A DNA stretch of 64,000 nt from Sulfuritalea sp. (GCA_016708585.1 JADJFK010000007.1:196314-260313), one strand, 5' to 3'; positions 21,103-35,049 are shown, counted from the first letter of the stretch. The notes: generated by a model not told the origin, from the sequence alone. Numbers and translations are program-made.

Positions 21103-22449
21103 ATGGGACAGCCGCGCACCGGAATAATTGCCGCCATCGCCACGGCTTCCGGCCGCGGCGGCATCGGTGTGGTACGCGTTTCCGGCCCCGACCTGCTGCC
21201 CTTTGCCGAGGTGCTGGGCGGCCGCCGGCCCGAACCGCGCCATGCGACATTGTGTACTTTTCGCGAGGCCGACGGCAGCGCCATCGACCAGGGCATCCTG
21301 CTGTATTTTCCGGCGCCGCATTCCTTTACCGGCGAGGACGTGCTGGAACTGCAGGCGCACGGCGGTCCGGTGGTACTGCAGATGCTGCTGGCCCGTTGCC
21401 TGGAACTGGGTGCGCGCCTGGCCGAGCCCGGCGAGTTCTCGCAACGCGCCTTCCTCAACGACAAGCTGGACCTGGTCCAGGCCGAAGCGGTGGCCGATCT
21501 CATCGAGGCCGGAACCGCGGCGGCCGCGCGCTCGGCCGTGCGCTCGCTGTCCGGCGAATTTTCGCGCGAGGTCAGGGCGCTGGTCGCCCGCCTGACCGAG
21601 TTGCGCATGCTGGTCGAGGCGACGCTGGATTTTCCGGAGGAGGAGATCGACGTCCTCCGGGATACCGATGCGGCGCAGCGCCTCACCGGAATCTGCGGCG
21701 ATTTGTCATCCCTGCTGGCGCGTGCGCGCGCCGGCAGCCTGTTGCGTTCCGGCCTGCATGTGGTGCTGGCCGGTTTGCCCAACGTCGGCAAGTCCTCGCT
21801 GCTCAACCGCCTCGCCGGCGAGGAGCGGGCGATCGTCACCGAGGTGGCGGGCACCACGCGCGACGCGCTGCGCGAAACCATCCAGGTCGAGGGCATTCCG
21901 CTGCACATCATCGATACCGCCGGGTTGCGGGACACCGATGATGTGGTGGAGAAGATCGGCGTCGAGCGGGCCTGGCAGGAAATCGGGCGTGCCGACGTGG
22001 TGCTGCAGCTGGTCGACGCGCGCTGCGGCGAGACGCCGGCGGATCATGCGATCGCCGTCCGCCTGCCGGCCGGGGTCGAGCGCATCGTGGTGGAGAACAA
22101 GTGCGATCTGGCCGCAACCGCGGCAGCACGCTTCACGCAGGGCGGCCACGTGCATTTGCGACTGTCGGCAAAGAGCGGCGAGGGCATGGTCCTGCTGCAC
22201 GACGAACTGCTGCGGGTGGCCGGCTGGAGCGGCCACGGCGAGGACGTGGTACTGGCCCGCGAGCGCCACCTCGAGGCACTCGGGGTGGCCGCCGAAAAGT
22301 CGGCGCTGGCGGCACGGCGGCTGGACCGCATCGAACTCTGTGCCGAGGAGTTGCGCCTGGCGCAGGAGGCGCTGTCGCGCATCACCGGCGAATTCACGGC
22401 CGACGACCTGCTGGGGGAAATCTTTTCCCGCTTCTGCATCGGCAAGTGA
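21103..22449 (+). CDS. mnmE: tRNA uridine-5-carboxymethylaminomethyl modification GTPase MnmE
   Basis: 448 residues. The N-terminal formyl-THF-binding domain ([20 protein letters not shown]) is followed by a helical domain that carries the G domain: GLPNVGKS (224-231), TTRD (251-254), DTAG, and NKCD. The protein ends FCIGK with the catalytic cysteine. With MnmG it makes cmnm5U34 in tRNAs. One dispersed-repeat copy (22295-22319) encodes EKSALAARR inside the C-terminal helical part. The ATG at 21103 follows CAGGAGG closely. Confidence 0.97.
   Translation: MGQPRTGIIAAIATASGRGGIGVVRVSGPDLLPFAEVLGGRRPEPRHATLCTFREADGSAIDQGILLYFPAPHSFTGEDVLELQAHGGPVVLQMLLARCLELGARLAEPGEFSQRAFLNDKLDLVQAEAVADLIEAGTAAAARSAVRSLSGEFSREVRALVARLTELRMLVEATLDFPEEEIDVLRDTDAAQRLTGICGDLSSLLARARAGSLLRSGLHVVLAGLPNVGKSSLLNRLAGEERAIVTEVAGTTRDALRETIQVEGIPLHIIDTAGLRDTDDVVEKIGVERAWQEIGRADVVLQLVDARCGETPADHAIAVRLPAGVERIVVENKCDLAATAAARFTQGGHVHLRLSAKSGEGMVLLHDELLRVAGWSGHGEDVVLARERHLEALGVAAEKSALAARRLDRIELCAEELRLAQEALSRITGEFTADDLLGEIFSRFCIGK
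22295..22319 (+). repeat. Dispersed 25-bp repeat, copy 3 (inside mnmE)
   Basis: Consensus match, read as EKSALAARR in the MnmE frame. The same DNA, in the same frame, occurs in rsmG. Confidence 0.75.
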
Positions 22450-22451
22450 GG

Positions 22452-22695
22452 CTAGGGCGTGCTCTCATTCAGTCGGCGAGCTGCGTTGCGTCAGGAAGGC
22501 GATGGATGCAAGGCGCCGCGCGCCGCCCACAGTCATCTGTGGGCAAGCGGCGCAACGCCGCAGACGCGCCTTCCTGCGCAACCCGGGGGGGGCATGGGGC
22601 GTTGGTCGTCAGCAACCCAACGGCGCTCCTCCCGCCTTGCCCTGCACCCAGGCAAGCTCCTTCGCAGCCGTCGCCTGAATGAGAACACGCCCTAG
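22452..22695. mobile_element. MITE-like palindromic element
   Basis: CTAGGGCGTGCTCTCATTCAG at the left end (22452-22472) matches the complement of the right end (22675-22695) with one mismatch. CTAG at both edges may be the target duplication. Inside, nested inverted repeats form a large cruciform: GTTGCGTCAGGAAGGCG (22485-22501) against CGCCTTCCTGCGCAAC (22567-22582), and GCCCACAG-TCAT-CTGTGGGC at 22525-22544. No transposase and no convincing ORF are present, so it would need an enzyme in trans. It fills the gap between the mnmE and TSUP genes. Confidence 0.75.
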
Positions 22696-22698
22696 GCC

Positions 22699-23463
22699 AT
22701 GAGTGAAGTCGACCTGGTCCTCCTGCTGGCAGCCGCCCTGTTTGCCGGATTCGTTGACGCGGTGGCCGGCGGTGGTGGCCTGATCCAGGTGCCGACCCTG
22801 CTGGTGGCGCTGCCCGCCGAATCGCCGGCGACGGTATTCGGCACCAACAAGGTGGCGAGCATTTTCGGTACCGCCAACGCCGCGATCCGCTACGCCCGGC
22901 GCATCGCCTTGCCCTGGCGCATCGCGCTGCCGGCCGCCGCCGCGGCTTTCCTGTTTTCCTTCGTCGGTGCGGCGGCGGTGGCCTGGATGCCGAAACAGGT
23001 GGTGCGGCCGCTGGTGCTTTGCCTGCTATTTCTGGTCCTGGTCTATACGGTCATCAAGCCGCAGTTCGGGGTTGCCGCCGGCACCCCGCTGGCGGCGGCG
23101 ACGGAGCGGCGGGCGGCGATGCTGGTCGGCGCCGTACTGGGTTTCTACGACGGATTCTTCGGGCCCGGTGCCGGCAGCTTCATGATTTTCGCCTTCGTCC
23201 ATTGGTTCCGGCTCGATTTCCTCCATGCCTCGAGTGCCGCCAAGGTGGTGAATTTTTCCACCAATGCGGCGGCGCTGGCGTACTTTGCGCCGAGCGGGCA
23301 TGTGCTGTGGGCGGTCGGCCTGGGCATGGCGGCATTCAATATCGTCGGCGCCCTGCTCGGAGCGCGCCTGGCTTTGCGCCACGGCAGCGGTTTCGTGCGC
23401 TGGGTGTTCATCGTGGTGGCCGCGGCCCTGATTGTCCGCCTTGGCTACGACACCTTCGTTTGA
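22699..23463 (+). CDS. TSUP family transporter (TauE/SafE type)
   Basis: 254 residues with about eight membrane helices and the two internal halves of the TSUP family: FAGFVDAVAGGGGLIQVP near the N terminus and GFYDGFFGPGAGSFMIFAF in the middle, both with the Gly-rich loop. Members export or import organosulfur or sulfite-type anions; the substrate here is unknown. The ATG lies just after the MITE-like element, so the element probably separates it from its former promoter or supplies a new one. Confidence 0.85.
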   Translation: MSEVDLVLLLAAALFAGFVDAVAGGGGLIQVPTLLVALPAESPATVFGTNKVASIFGTANAAIRYARRIALPWRIALPAAAAAFLFSFVGAAAVAWMPKQVVRPLVLCLLFLVLVYTVIKPQFGVAAGTPLAAATERRAAMLVGAVLGFYDGFFGPGAGSFMIFAFVHWFRLDFLHASSAAKVVNFSTNAAALAYFAPSGHVLWAVGLGMAAFNIVGALLGARLALRHGSGFVRWVFIVVAAALIVRLGYDTFV

Positions 23464-23488
23464 CTCCGGGTCTGTCTGCTGCCGGGGG

Positions 23489-23504
23489 TGTTTCACGTGA
23501 AACG
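23489..23504. promoter_or_regulatory. parS: parS centromere site 1
   Basis: TGTTTCACGTGAAACG, 15 of 16 bases of the consensus parS palindrome bound by ParB. parA and parB lie 2.7 kb away. Confidence 0.92.
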
Positions 23505-23526
23505 CGGGGACCGGAGGCGAAACCGG

Positions 23527-23542
23527 AGTTTCACGTGAAACA
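23527..23542. promoter_or_regulatory. parS: parS centromere site 2
   Basis: AGTTTCACGTGAAACA, one base from consensus. It lies 38 bp from site 1, in the 225-bp gap ahead of mnmG; the rest of that gap shows no gene. Confidence 0.92.
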
Positions 23543-23688
23543 GTTGCCTCCCGGACTGGTGACGGCGGTGTCCCGAGGCTGCGTTTTTGAATCGAGGGGC
23601 GTATGATTGCGCCTCTTTTGGTTCCGGAGCCGGGTCCTGGCGTAAGGGCCGGAGCTCCCGCAAACCGGTTTTCACTTGAGCGCAACCA

Positions 23689-25566
23689 GTGCAATTTCCC
23701 GCGTCCTTTGATGTGATCGTGATCGGCGGCGGCCATGCCGGCACCGAAGCCGCCCTCGCTGCGGCGCGTTCCGGTGCGCGCACGCTGCTGCTCACGCACA
23801 ACATCGAAACCCTCGGTGCGATGTCCTGCAATCCCTCGATCGGCGGCATCGGCAAGGGCCATCTGGTCAAGGAGGTCGATGCCCTGGGTGGTGCGATGGC
23901 GGCGGCGGCCGACGAGGCGGGCATCCAGTTCCGCATCCTGAATGCCTCCAAGGGCCCGGCGGTACGGGCCACCCGCGCCCAGGCCGACCGGCAACTCTAC
24001 AAGCAGGCGATCCGCGGCCGCCTCGAAAACCAGCACAACCTGACGCTGTTCCAGCAGGCGGCGGACGACCTGATCCTCAGCGGTGACCGGGTCAGCGGGG
24101 TGGTGACGCAACTCGGCATCCGTTTTCAGGCACCGACGGTGGTGCTCACCGCCGGCACCTTCCTCAATGGCCTGGTCCATGTCGGCCTGTCGAACTACCG
24201 GGCCGGGCGCTTCGGCGATCCGGCGGCGATCTCGCTGGCCGAGCGCCTCAAGGAAATCCGGCTGCCGGTCGGCCGCCTCAAGACCGGCACGCCGCCGCGG
24301 CTCGACGGCCGCAGCATCGATTATTCCCTGCTGCAGGAACAGGCCGGGGACGATCCGGTGCCGGTGTTTTCCTTCCTCGGCAATCGCAACCAGCATCCGC
24401 GCCAGGTGTCCTGCTGGATCGCACATACCAATAGCCGCACCCACGACATCATCCGTTCCGGGCTGGACCGGTCGCCGATGTTCACCGGCGTCATCGAAGG
24501 CGTCGGACCGCGCTACTGCCCGTCGATCGAGGACAAGATCCATCGTTTCGCCGGCAAGGACAGCCACCAGATCTTCATCGAGCCGGAGGGCCTGGACACC
24601 CACGAGGTCTATCCGCAGGGCGTGTCCACCAGCCTGCCCTTCGATGTCCAGCTGGCCCTGGTGCGCTCGGTGCGCGGGCTGGAGAACGTGCATATCACCC
24701 GTCCCGGCTATGCCATCGAATACGATTATTTCGATCCGCGCAACCTCAAGGACAGCCTGGAGACCAAGTCCATCGGTGGCCTGTTCTTCGCCGGCCAGAT
24801 CAACGGCACGACCGGCTACGAGGAAGCGGCGGCGCAAGGCTTGCTGGCCGGCATCAACGCCTCGCGTCTGGCGCGCCAGCTGCCGGCTTGGTCGCCGCGC
24901 CGCGACCAGGCCTACCTCGGCGTGCTGGTCGATGACCTGATCACGCGCGGCGTTTCGGAACCCTACCGGATGTTCACCAGCCGCGCCGAATACCGCCTCA
25001 GCCTGCGCGAGGACAACGCCGACCTGCGCCTGACCGCGATCGGCCGCGAGCTGGGCCTGGTGGATGACCGGCGCTGGGATAGCTTCAACCGCAAGTGCGA
25101 CGCGGTCGCACGCGAGGCGGAGCGGCTCAAATCGACCTGGGTCAATCCGCGCCAGTTGCCGGAGGCCGATGCCCTGCGCGTGCTGGGGCAGCCGATGGAG
25201 CGCGAGTATCGCCTGTTCGACCTGCTGCGCCGGCCGCAGGTCAGCTACGCCAGCCTGCTCAGCCTGCCCGGGGCGGGGGAGGGTGTCGCTGCCGCCGAGG
25301 TGATCGAGCAGGTCGAGATCCAGGCCAAGTACCAGGGTTACATCGAGCGGCAACAGGAAGAGATCGACAAGAGCCTGGCCCATGAATCGCTGCCCGTGCC
25401 GGCCGACATCGATTACGGCGAGGTGCGCGGCCTGTCCTTCGAGGTGCGGCAGAAGCTCGAGCAGGCGCGGCCGCAGACCCTGGGCCAGGCCTCGCGGGTG
25501 CAGGGCGTGACGCCGGCGGCAATATCGCTGTTGCTGGTGCACCTGAAGCGGCGCAAGGCGGCATGA
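23689..25566 (+). CDS. mnmG: tRNA uridine-5-carboxymethylaminomethyl synthesis enzyme MnmG (GidA)
   Basis: 625 residues. FAD-binding start [21 protein letters not shown], the MnmG signature [12 protein letters not shown] (with the conserved Cys), and the C-terminal domain that binds MnmE and tRNA (YGEVRGLS). It works with MnmE, encoded 1.2 kb upstream, on wobble uridines. The start is GTG at 23689; no in-frame ATG lies close by. The stop overlaps the rsmG start. Confidence 0.97.
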   Translation: MQFPASFDVIVIGGGHAGTEAALAAARSGARTLLLTHNIETLGAMSCNPSIGGIGKGHLVKEVDALGGAMAAAADEAGIQFRILNASKGPAVRATRAQADRQLYKQAIRGRLENQHNLTLFQQAADDLILSGDRVSGVVTQLGIRFQAPTVVLTAGTFLNGLVHVGLSNYRAGRFGDPAAISLAERLKEIRLPVGRLKTGTPPRLDGRSIDYSLLQEQAGDDPVPVFSFLGNRNQHPRQVSCWIAHTNSRTHDIIRSGLDRSPMFTGVIEGVGPRYCPSIEDKIHRFAGKDSHQIFIEPEGLDTHEVYPQGVSTSLPFDVQLALVRSVRGLENVHITRPGYAIEYDYFDPRNLKDSLETKSIGGLFFAGQINGTTGYEEAAAQGLLAGINASRLARQLPAWSPRRDQAYLGVLVDDLITRGVSEPYRMFTSRAEYRLSLREDNADLRLTAIGRELGLVDDRRWDSFNRKCDAVAREAERLKSTWVNPRQLPEADALRVLGQPMEREYRLFDLLRRPQVSYASLLSLPGAGEGVAAAEVIEQVEIQAKYQGYIERQQEEIDKSLAHESLPVPADIDYGEVRGLSFEVRQKLEQARPQTLGQASRVQGVTPAAISLLLVHLKRRKAA

Positions 25567-26198
25567 CGCTCGCGGCCGGACTGGATGCGGGGCTTGCGGC
25601 GCTGGGGCTGGACCTGCCTGGCGATGCCCGCCGCAGGCTGCTCGCCTACCTGGGACTGCTGGCGAAATGGAACCGCACCTACAACCTGACCGCGATTCGC
25701 GACGAAAACGAGATGCTGACCCACCACCTGCTGGATTCCCTCGCCGTGCTGCCGGTGCTCGAAAAGTCGGCGCTGGCGGGACGGCGCTGGGCCGACGTCG
25801 GCAGCGGCGCCGGCCTGCCCGGGATACCGCTGGCCATCGCCTGCCCGGAGCTGAAGCTGACCCTGGTGGACGCCGTCGACAAGAAAACCGCCTTCCAGCG
25901 CCAGGCGAAAATCGAACTGGGCCTGGGCAACCTCGAGGTTGCCGGGGGCCGGGTCGAAGACCTGCCCGGCGGCGGCTTCGATGCCGCGATCTCGCGCGCC
26001 TTTGCCGATTTGGCCGACTTCATCCGGCTCGCCGGCCACCTGCTCGCCGCCGGGGGAATCCTGTATGCGATGAAGGGCCTTGTTCCGGAAGAGGAAATCG
26101 GCCGTCTGCCGCAAGGCTGGCGCCTGTCCGAATGCCTGCCGCTGCGCGTTCCCGGAGTCGACGCGCAACGCCACCTGCTGGTACTTGAGAAAGCCTGA
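25563..26198 (+). CDS. rsmG: 16S rRNA (guanine527-N7)-methyltransferase RsmG
   Basis: 211 residues. RsmG family features: [24 protein letters not shown], the SAM site [15 protein letters not shown], and the SRAF segment of the active site. It methylates G527 of 16S rRNA; its loss gives low-level streptomycin resistance in other bacteria. The ATG overlaps the mnmG stop. Copy 4 of the dispersed repeat encodes EKSALAGRR just before the SAM motif, at a surface position between two core elements. Confidence 0.95.
   Translation: MTLAAGLDAGLAALGLDLPGDARRRLLAYLGLLAKWNRTYNLTAIRDENEMLTHHLLDSLAVLPVLEKSALAGRRWADVGSGAGLPGIPLAIACPELKLTLVDAVDKKTAFQRQAKIELGLGNLEVAGGRVEDLPGGGFDAAISRAFADLADFIRLAGHLLAAGGILYAMKGLVPEEEIGRLPQGWRLSECLPLRVPGVDAQRHLLVLEKA
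25762..25786 (+). repeat. Dispersed 25-bp repeat, copy 4 (inside rsmG)
   Basis: Consensus match read as EKSALAGRR in the RsmG frame, directly ahead of the SAM-binding strand. Confidence 0.75.
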
Positions 26199-26200
26199 AG

Positions 26201-26980
26201 ATGCACATTTTTGCAATCGCCAACCAAAAGGGCGGGGTGGGCAAGACCACCACCGCGGTCAATCTGGCGGCGGCCCTTGCCGCCAACGGGCAGCGCACCC
26301 TGCTGGTGGATCTCGATCCGCAGGGCAATGCGACCATGGGCAGCGGGGTGGACAAGCGCTGCCTGCATTCCTCCGTGTACCAGGTGCTGCTGCAGCTGGC
26401 GACCCTCGAAGGCGCCCGCATCGCGTCGCCGAGCGGGCATTTCGACGTGCTGCCGGCCAATCGCGACCTGGCCGGGGCCGAGGTGGAGCTGGTCGATCTG
26501 GACCAGCGCGAGATGCGGCTCAAGGCGGCGCTCGCCGCGCATCGCGCCGATTATGACTTTGTCCTGATCGACTGCCCGCCCTCGCTGTCGATGCTGACCC
26601 TCAACGGCCTCTGCGCCGCCCATGGCGTCATCATACCGATGCAATGTGAATACTACGCCCTGGAAGGCCTGTCGGACCTGGTGAACACCATCAAGAAGGT
26701 GCACGCCAACCTGAACCGCGAACTGAAGATCATCGGCCTGTTGCGCGTCATGTTCGACCCGCGCAACACGCTGTCGAACCAGGTCTCGGCGCAGCTGGAG
26801 GAGCATTTCGGCGACAAGGTGTTCAAGACCCTGGTGCCGAGAAACGTCAGGCTCGCCGAGGCGCCCAGCTACGGCGTTCCCGGCGTGCTGTTCGACAAGG
26901 CCGCCAAGGGCGCGCAGGCCTATCTGGCCTTCGCCGTCGAACTCATCGCACGCGTCAACACCTGGAAGGAAAACCCGTGA
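26201..26980 (+). CDS. parA: Chromosome partitioning ATPase ParA
   Basis: 259 residues. Deviant Walker A KGGVGKTTTAVNLA at the N terminus, DLDPQGNATMG, and Walker B DFVLIDCPPSLS: the Soj/ParA pattern of chromosomal type without an extra N-terminal DNA-binding domain. ParA forms a gradient on the nucleoid that moves ParB-parS complexes. It follows rsmG by two bases and its stop overlaps the parB start, so mnmG-rsmG-parA-parB form one transcription unit. Confidence 0.96.
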   Translation: MHIFAIANQKGGVGKTTTAVNLAAALAANGQRTLLVDLDPQGNATMGSGVDKRCLHSSVYQVLLQLATLEGARIASPSGHFDVLPANRDLAGAEVELVDLDQREMRLKAALAAHRADYDFVLIDCPPSLSMLTLNGLCAAHGVIIPMQCEYYALEGLSDLVNTIKKVHANLNRELKIIGLLRVMFDPRNTLSNQVSAQLEEHFGDKVFKTLVPRNVRLAEAPSYGVPGVLFDKAAKGAQAYLAFAVELIARVNTWKENP

Positions 26981-27825
26981 ATCCACCGAAACAAAAAGGC
27001 CTCGGCAGAGGCCTTGACGCCCTGCTGGCAGCCAACAACGCCCCCGAAACGCAGCGGCAGGAATCGCTGCCGGTGGCGTCCCTGCAGCCGGGCAAATACC
27101 AGCCGCGCACGCGCATGGACCCCGGCTCGCTGGAGGAGCTGGCGGCCTCGATAAAGGCCCAGGGGCTGATCCAGCCGATCTCGGTGCGCCCGATAGCCGC
27201 GGGACGCTTCGAGATCATCGCCGGCGAGCGGCGCTGGCGCGCGGCGCAGATCGCCGGTCTGGCCGAAGTGCCGGTGCTGATCCGCGACATTCCGGACGAT
27301 GCGGCACTGGCAATGTCGCTGATCGAGAACATCCAGCGCGAAGACCTCAATCCGCTCGAGGAAGCGGCCGGCATCCAGCGCCTGATCGATGAATTCACCA
27401 TGACCCACCAGCAGGCCGCGGATGCGGTCGGCCGCTCGCGCTCGGCGGCCTCCAACCTGCTGCGCCTGTTGCAGCTCGCCAAGCCGGCGCAGGACATGCT
27501 GATGGCGGGCGATATCGAGATGGGCCATGCCCGCGCGCTGCTGCCGCTGTCCAAGGGCGAGCAGGGCCGCATCGCGGCCCTGGTGGCGGACAAGGGTTAT
27601 TCGGTCCGCGAAACCGAGCGGATGGTGGCCCGCGAACTCAACCCCCCGGCAAAAAAAGCCGCCGACAGGAAACCCGACCGCGATCTGTTGCGCCTTGAAG
27701 AAGAGCTTTCCGACCGCCTCGGGGCGACGGTCAAGATCAGCGCCAATCGCAAGGGAGGCGGCAGCCTGTCGATACGATTCGGCAGCCTCGACCAGTTGGA
27801 TGGTTTGCTGGCGCGGCTTGGTTGA
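26977..27825 (+). CDS. parB: Chromosome partitioning protein ParB
   Basis: 282 residues. N-terminal KGLGRGLDALL (the ParA-contacting box), the CTP-binding ParB/Srx domain with GERRWRAAQIAG and ENIQREDLNPLEEA, a helix-turn-helix (QQAADAVGRSRSAASNLLRLL) that reads parS, and a C-terminal dimerisation domain. It loads at the two parS sites ahead of mnmG. The GTG start overlaps the parA stop, with AAGGAAAA upstream. Confidence 0.96.
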   Translation: MNPPKQKGLGRGLDALLAANNAPETQRQESLPVASLQPGKYQPRTRMDPGSLEELAASIKAQGLIQPISVRPIAAGRFEIIAGERRWRAAQIAGLAEVPVLIRDIPDDAALAMSLIENIQREDLNPLEEAAGIQRLIDEFTMTHQQAADAVGRSRSAASNLLRLLQLAKPAQDMLMAGDIEMGHARALLPLSKGEQGRIAALVADKGYSVRETERMVARELNPPAKKAADRKPDRDLLRLEEELSDRLGATVKISANRKGGGSLSIRFGSLDQLDGLLARLG

Positions 27826-27861
27826 ATCGACGCAAAAATGGCGCGCTGCAACATAAAATGT

Positions 27862-27890
27862 TTGACAACCCCTAATCAATGCCCTATATT
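27862..27890 (+). promoter_or_regulatory. ATP synthase operon promoter
   Basis: TTGACA at 27862-27867, 17-bp spacer, TATATT at 27885-27890: nearly ideal sigma70 promoter 33 bp before the atpI start. Confidence 0.85.
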
Positions 27891-27922
27891 CGCGGGCTTT
27901 CGGACGCGGCCCGGTCTTATAG

Positions 27923-28261
27923 ATGTTTAAGGCCGTATTCCATCAAGGCATCGCCACGCTGATCGTCGCCGGACTCGCCGGATTCTGGGGTGGGTTGCAC
28001 GGGGCGGTGTCGGCAGGATTGGGCGGCGCGGCAATCGTGGTACCGAACCTGTTTTTCGCCCTCAGCCTGTGGGCCGCAGCATCCAGCGGTCGGGCGTCGG
28101 TCGGCAGGTTTTTTGTAGGCGAGTTGATCAAGATTGCGGCAACGCTGGCGTTGCTGGTGATCGTGGCGGGGGCGTATCGGGAACTCGATTGGCTGGCACT
28201 GCTGGCCGGGGTGTTCCTGGCGCTGAAGGCAAACCTGATAGTGATTTTGACGAAGGCCTGA
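27923..28261 (+). CDS. atpI: ATP synthase subunit I
   Basis: 112 residues with four predicted membrane helices and the AtpI pattern (GGLHGAVSAGLGGAAIVVPNLFFAL and RFFVGELIKIAATLALL). AtpI assists assembly of the c-ring. First gene of the atp operon, 6 bp ahead of atpB. Confidence 0.88.
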   Translation: MFKAVFHQGIATLIVAGLAGFWGGLHGAVSAGLGGAAIVVPNLFFALSLWAAASSGRASVGRFFVGELIKIAATLALLVIVAGAYRELDWLALLAGVFLALKANLIVILTKA

Positions 28262-29412
<1,151 letters not shown>

Positions 29413-29444
29413 TCGTCTCCAATAACCTTTAAGGAGCGATTACC

Positions 29445-29915
29445 GTGAATCTGAACGCAACGCTGTTTGCCCAGCTGGTTGTGTTCCTCATCCTGGCGTG
29501 GTTCACGATGAAATTCGTGTGGCCGCCCATCATGAAGGCACTCGACGAGCGCGCAAGCAAGATAGCCGACGGGCTTGCGGCCGCGGACAAGGCCAGAACA
29601 GACCTGGCGCACGCCGAGAAGAAGGCCGGTGAGGAGCTGCGCAAGGCGCGCGAATCGGCTGCCGAGTTCCGCAGTGGCGCCGAACGCCAGGTGGCGCAAC
29701 TGATCGACGAGGCGCGCGCCGAAGGCGCACGGATCGTCAGTGCCGCGCGCGAAGCCGCCGAGGCCGAGGCCGCCGCCGCTTCGCAGCGCGCCCGCGAAGC
29801 CCTGCGCGAACAGGTCGCGGTGCTGGCGGTGGCCGGTGCCGAGCGCATCCTGCGCAGGGAAATCAACGCCCAGGCCCACGCCGAGCTGCTGACGCAGCTC
29901 AAGTCGGAGCTCTGA
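29445..29915 (+). CDS. atpF: ATP synthase subunit b (F0)
   Basis: 156 residues: one N-terminal membrane helix ([23 protein letters not shown]) followed by a long charged, Ala-rich coiled coil. It forms the peripheral stalk. The start is GTG at 29445, with AAGGAG ten bases ahead. Confidence 0.95.
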   Translation: MNLNATLFAQLVVFLILAWFTMKFVWPPIMKALDERASKIADGLAAADKARTDLAHAEKKAGEELRKARESAAEFRSGAERQVAQLIDEARAEGARIVSAAREAAEAEAAAASQRAREALREQVAVLAVAGAERILRREINAQAHAELLTQLKSEL

Positions 29916-29921
29916 TCCGCC

Positions 29922-30470
29922 ATGGCCGAGAACGTCACTCTTGCGCGTCCCTATGCCGAGGCCGCATTCCAGTTGGCCAAGGGCGGAAATGCCCTTGACG
30001 CCTGGTCGGTGGCTCTGTCACGGCTTTCCGCCGTCACCGCCCGCCCCGAAATGGAAGAGTGCATCGGCAATCCGCGCCTGGGTGCCGCCGAACTGGCGCA
30101 GCTCTGCGTCGACGTCGCCTCTTCCGCCGGCAAGCTCGACCTGTCGGCCGACCAGCGCAACTTCGTGCGCGTCCTGGCCGACAACGACCGCCTGATCGTG
30201 CTGCCCGAAATCAGCGGGTTGTTCGAGGAGCTCAAGCACGGCCACGAAGGGGTCAAGGATGCCGAAATCTCTTCGGCCTTCGCCCTCGACGAAGCCACGC
30301 TGAAAAACCTCGTGGCCGACCTCGAACGCAAGTTCGGCTGCAGGATCAAGGCGACCGTCAAGGTCGATGCAGAACTCATTGGTGGTGTCCGCATCGCCGT
30401 CGGCGATGAAGTGATCGACGCCTCGGTCCGCGGCAAACTCGCCGCGATGGCCACCGCGCTAAAGAACTAG
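29922..30470 (+). CDS. atpH: ATP synthase subunit delta (F1)
   Basis: 182 residues. [12 protein letters not shown] at the N terminus and the C-terminal [21 protein letters not shown] are the two family signatures. It joins the b stalk to the top of F1. The gene is tightly packed between atpF (6 bp) and atpA (10 bp). Confidence 0.95.
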   Translation: MAENVTLARPYAEAAFQLAKGGNALDAWSVALSRLSAVTARPEMEECIGNPRLGAAELAQLCVDVASSAGKLDLSADQRNFVRVLADNDRLIVLPEISGLFEELKHGHEGVKDAEISSAFALDEATLKNLVADLERKFGCRIKATVKVDAELIGGVRIAVGDEVIDASVRGKLAAMATALKN

Positions 30471-30480
30471 GAGCAATTCC

Positions 30481-32019
<1,539 letters not shown>

Positions 32020-32045
32020 TCACCTACTGCTAACGGAGAGCGATC

Positions 32046-32927
32046 ATGCCGGGCAGCAAGGAGATCCGCACCAAGATCAAGAGCGTGCAGAACACGCGCA
32101 AGATCACCAAGGCCATGGAAATGGTGGCCGCTTCCAAGATGCGCAAGGCGCAGGAACGGATGCGTGCCGCACGTCCCTACAGCGAGAAGATCCGCCGCCT
32201 GGCGGCCAATCTCTCGCAGGCCAATGTGACCGAGTACCGCCATGCCTTCCTCAGTCGGGGAGAAGTGGCGGAGGTCAAGCGCGTAGGCCTGATCGTCGTC
32301 ACCACCGACAAGGGCCTGTGCGGCGGCCTCAACACCAACGTCCTGCGCCAGGCGCTCTCCAGCATGCGCCAGTGGCAGGCCGGGGGCGTCACCGACATCC
32401 AGGTCACCTGCATCGGCAACAAGGGGCTGGGTTTCATGCAGCGCGCCGGCGCCAAGGTGATTTCGCATGTTACCCACCTCGGCGACACGCCCCACCTGGA
32501 CAAGCTGGTCGGGCCGGTCAAGGTCATGATCGATGCCTTCCGCAACGGCGAACTGGATGCCGTCCATCTGGCCTACACCCGCTTCATCAATACCATGAAG
32601 CAGGAGCCGGTAATCGAGCCGCTGCTGCCGCTGTCCGGCGAGCGCATGGGCACCCCCGACCGGAGCTGGGACTACCTCTACGAGCCGGATGCCCAGGTCG
32701 TGATCGACGAATTGCTGCTGCGTTATGTCGAGGCACTGATCTACCAGGGCGTCGCCGAAAACATGGCCTCCGAACAGTCGGCACGCATGGTGGCGATGAA
32801 GGCGGCGACCGACAACGCGGGCAGCGTGATCAAGGAACTGCAACTGATCTACAACAAGGCACGCCAGGCGGCGATCACCAAGGAAATTTCCGAGATCGTC
32901 GGCGGTGCTGCCGCGATTGCAGGCTAG
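32046..32927 (+). CDS. atpG: ATP synthase subunit gamma (F1)
   Basis: 293 residues. N-terminal [28 protein letters not shown] and the C-terminal helix ending [17 protein letters not shown] are the two coiled-coil parts of the rotor shaft; [11 protein letters not shown] marks the globular part. A second DNA copy of the last ten codons lies downstream at 32986-33015, with all differences at third positions. Confidence 0.97.
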   Translation: MPGSKEIRTKIKSVQNTRKITKAMEMVAASKMRKAQERMRAARPYSEKIRRLAANLSQANVTEYRHAFLSRGEVAEVKRVGLIVVTTDKGLCGGLNTNVLRQALSSMRQWQAGGVTDIQVTCIGNKGLGFMQRAGAKVISHVTHLGDTPHLDKLVGPVKVMIDAFRNGELDAVHLAYTRFINTMKQEPVIEPLLPLSGERMGTPDRSWDYLYEPDAQVVIDELLLRYVEALIYQGVAENMASEQSARMVAMKAATDNAGSVIKELQLIYNKARQAAITKEISEIVGGAAAIAG

Positions 32928-32985
32928 ATTGGGCGAGGCTAACGTGAGCGCAGCGAACGTTATGACGAGACCAAATCGCAATCGC

Positions 32986-33015
32986 GTCGGCGGCGCCGCC
33001 GCAATCGCGGGTTAA
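32986..33015 (+). pseudogene. Remnant duplicate of the atpG 3' end
   Basis: Thirty bases that read [13 protein letters not shown], the same as the end of atpG (32898-32927). The two DNA copies differ at seven positions, all third codon positions. The 58 bp between them hold a TAACGT/ACGTTA inverted repeat (32940-32962). The upstream context of this copy does not continue the gamma sequence, so it is a leftover tail, not a gene. Confidence 0.55.
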
Positions 33016-33024
33016 TGGATTTAA

Positions 33025-34440
<1,416 letters not shown>

Positions 34441-34473
34441 GCGCTGCAGCAATCCAGAGACAAAGGTAAAGTA

Positions 34474-34896
34474 ATGGCCATGACCATTCACGTGGATGTC
34501 GTTAGCGCCGAGGAGTCGATTTTCTCCGGCCTGGCGGAATTCGTCGTCCTGCCGGGCGAAGCCGGCGAACTCGGCATCATGCCCGGCCACATGCCGCTGA
34601 TGACCCGCATCAAGCCGGGTGCGGTCCGCATCAAGCGCCAGGATGGCAGCGAGGAGTTGATTTTTGTTGCCAGCGGCCTGCTCGAAGTTCAACCGGGCCT
34701 GATCACCGTATTGGCGGATACCGCCATTCGCGGACACGATCTGGACGAGGCAAGGGCGCTCGAGTCGAGAAAAGCCGCCCAGGAGGCAATGGCCAATCGT
34801 GCATCGACGATGGATTACGGGCGCGCCCAAGCCGAGCTGGCGGAAGCCGCGGCCCAGCTTGCCGCCATCGATCGCCTGCGCAAGCGGCGACACTGA
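34474..34896 (+). CDS. atpC: ATP synthase subunit epsilon (F1)
   Basis: 140 residues: N-terminal beta-sandwich ([40 protein letters not shown]) and a C-terminal helical hairpin that can inhibit hydrolysis. Last gene of the atp operon, followed by a strong terminator. Confidence 0.96.
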   Translation: MAMTIHVDVVSAEESIFSGLAEFVVLPGEAGELGIMPGHMPLMTRIKPGAVRIKRQDGSEELIFVASGLLEVQPGLITVLADTAIRGHDLDEARALESRKAAQEAMANRASTMDYGRAQAELAEAAAQLAAIDRLRKRRH

Positions 34897-34914
34897 ACGG
34901 CGGGATTCCCGACA

Positions 34915-34950
34915 GAAAAAAGGGCAGCTTCGGCTGCCCTTGGTTTTTCT
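34915..34950 (+). terminator. Rho-independent terminator of the atp operon
   Basis: AGGGCAGC-TTCG-GCTGCCCT with flanking A and T runs (AAAAAA before, TTTTT after). The symmetric A/T flanks mean it could also stop transcripts coming from the minus-strand gene at 35050-35613. Confidence 0.92.
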
Positions 34951-34993
34951 GCCGCCCTGCGGTCGGCGCGCAGTGCGCGGTCGGCAATTACGG

Positions 34994-35018
34994 AAAAGTC
35001 GGCGCCGGCGACACGGCG
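34994..35018 (+). repeat. Dispersed 25-bp repeat, copy 5
   Basis: Intergenic copy between the atp terminator and the DUF3365 gene, matching consensus at every fixed position, followed by extra GC-rich inverted bases. Confidence 0.75.
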
Positions 35019-35049
35019 CCGGCAGGCAGCCGCGGGTTGCCGGGCTTGT

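Noticed and set aside
22459..22695. Small ORFs within the MITE-like element
   Set aside because: The sequence is dominated by inverted repeats and no ORF has a ribosome site or known domain.
23608..23636. GAGGGGC/GCGCCTC followed by TTTT as a terminator before mnmG
   Set aside because: The stem is broken near its base and short; too weak to annotate.
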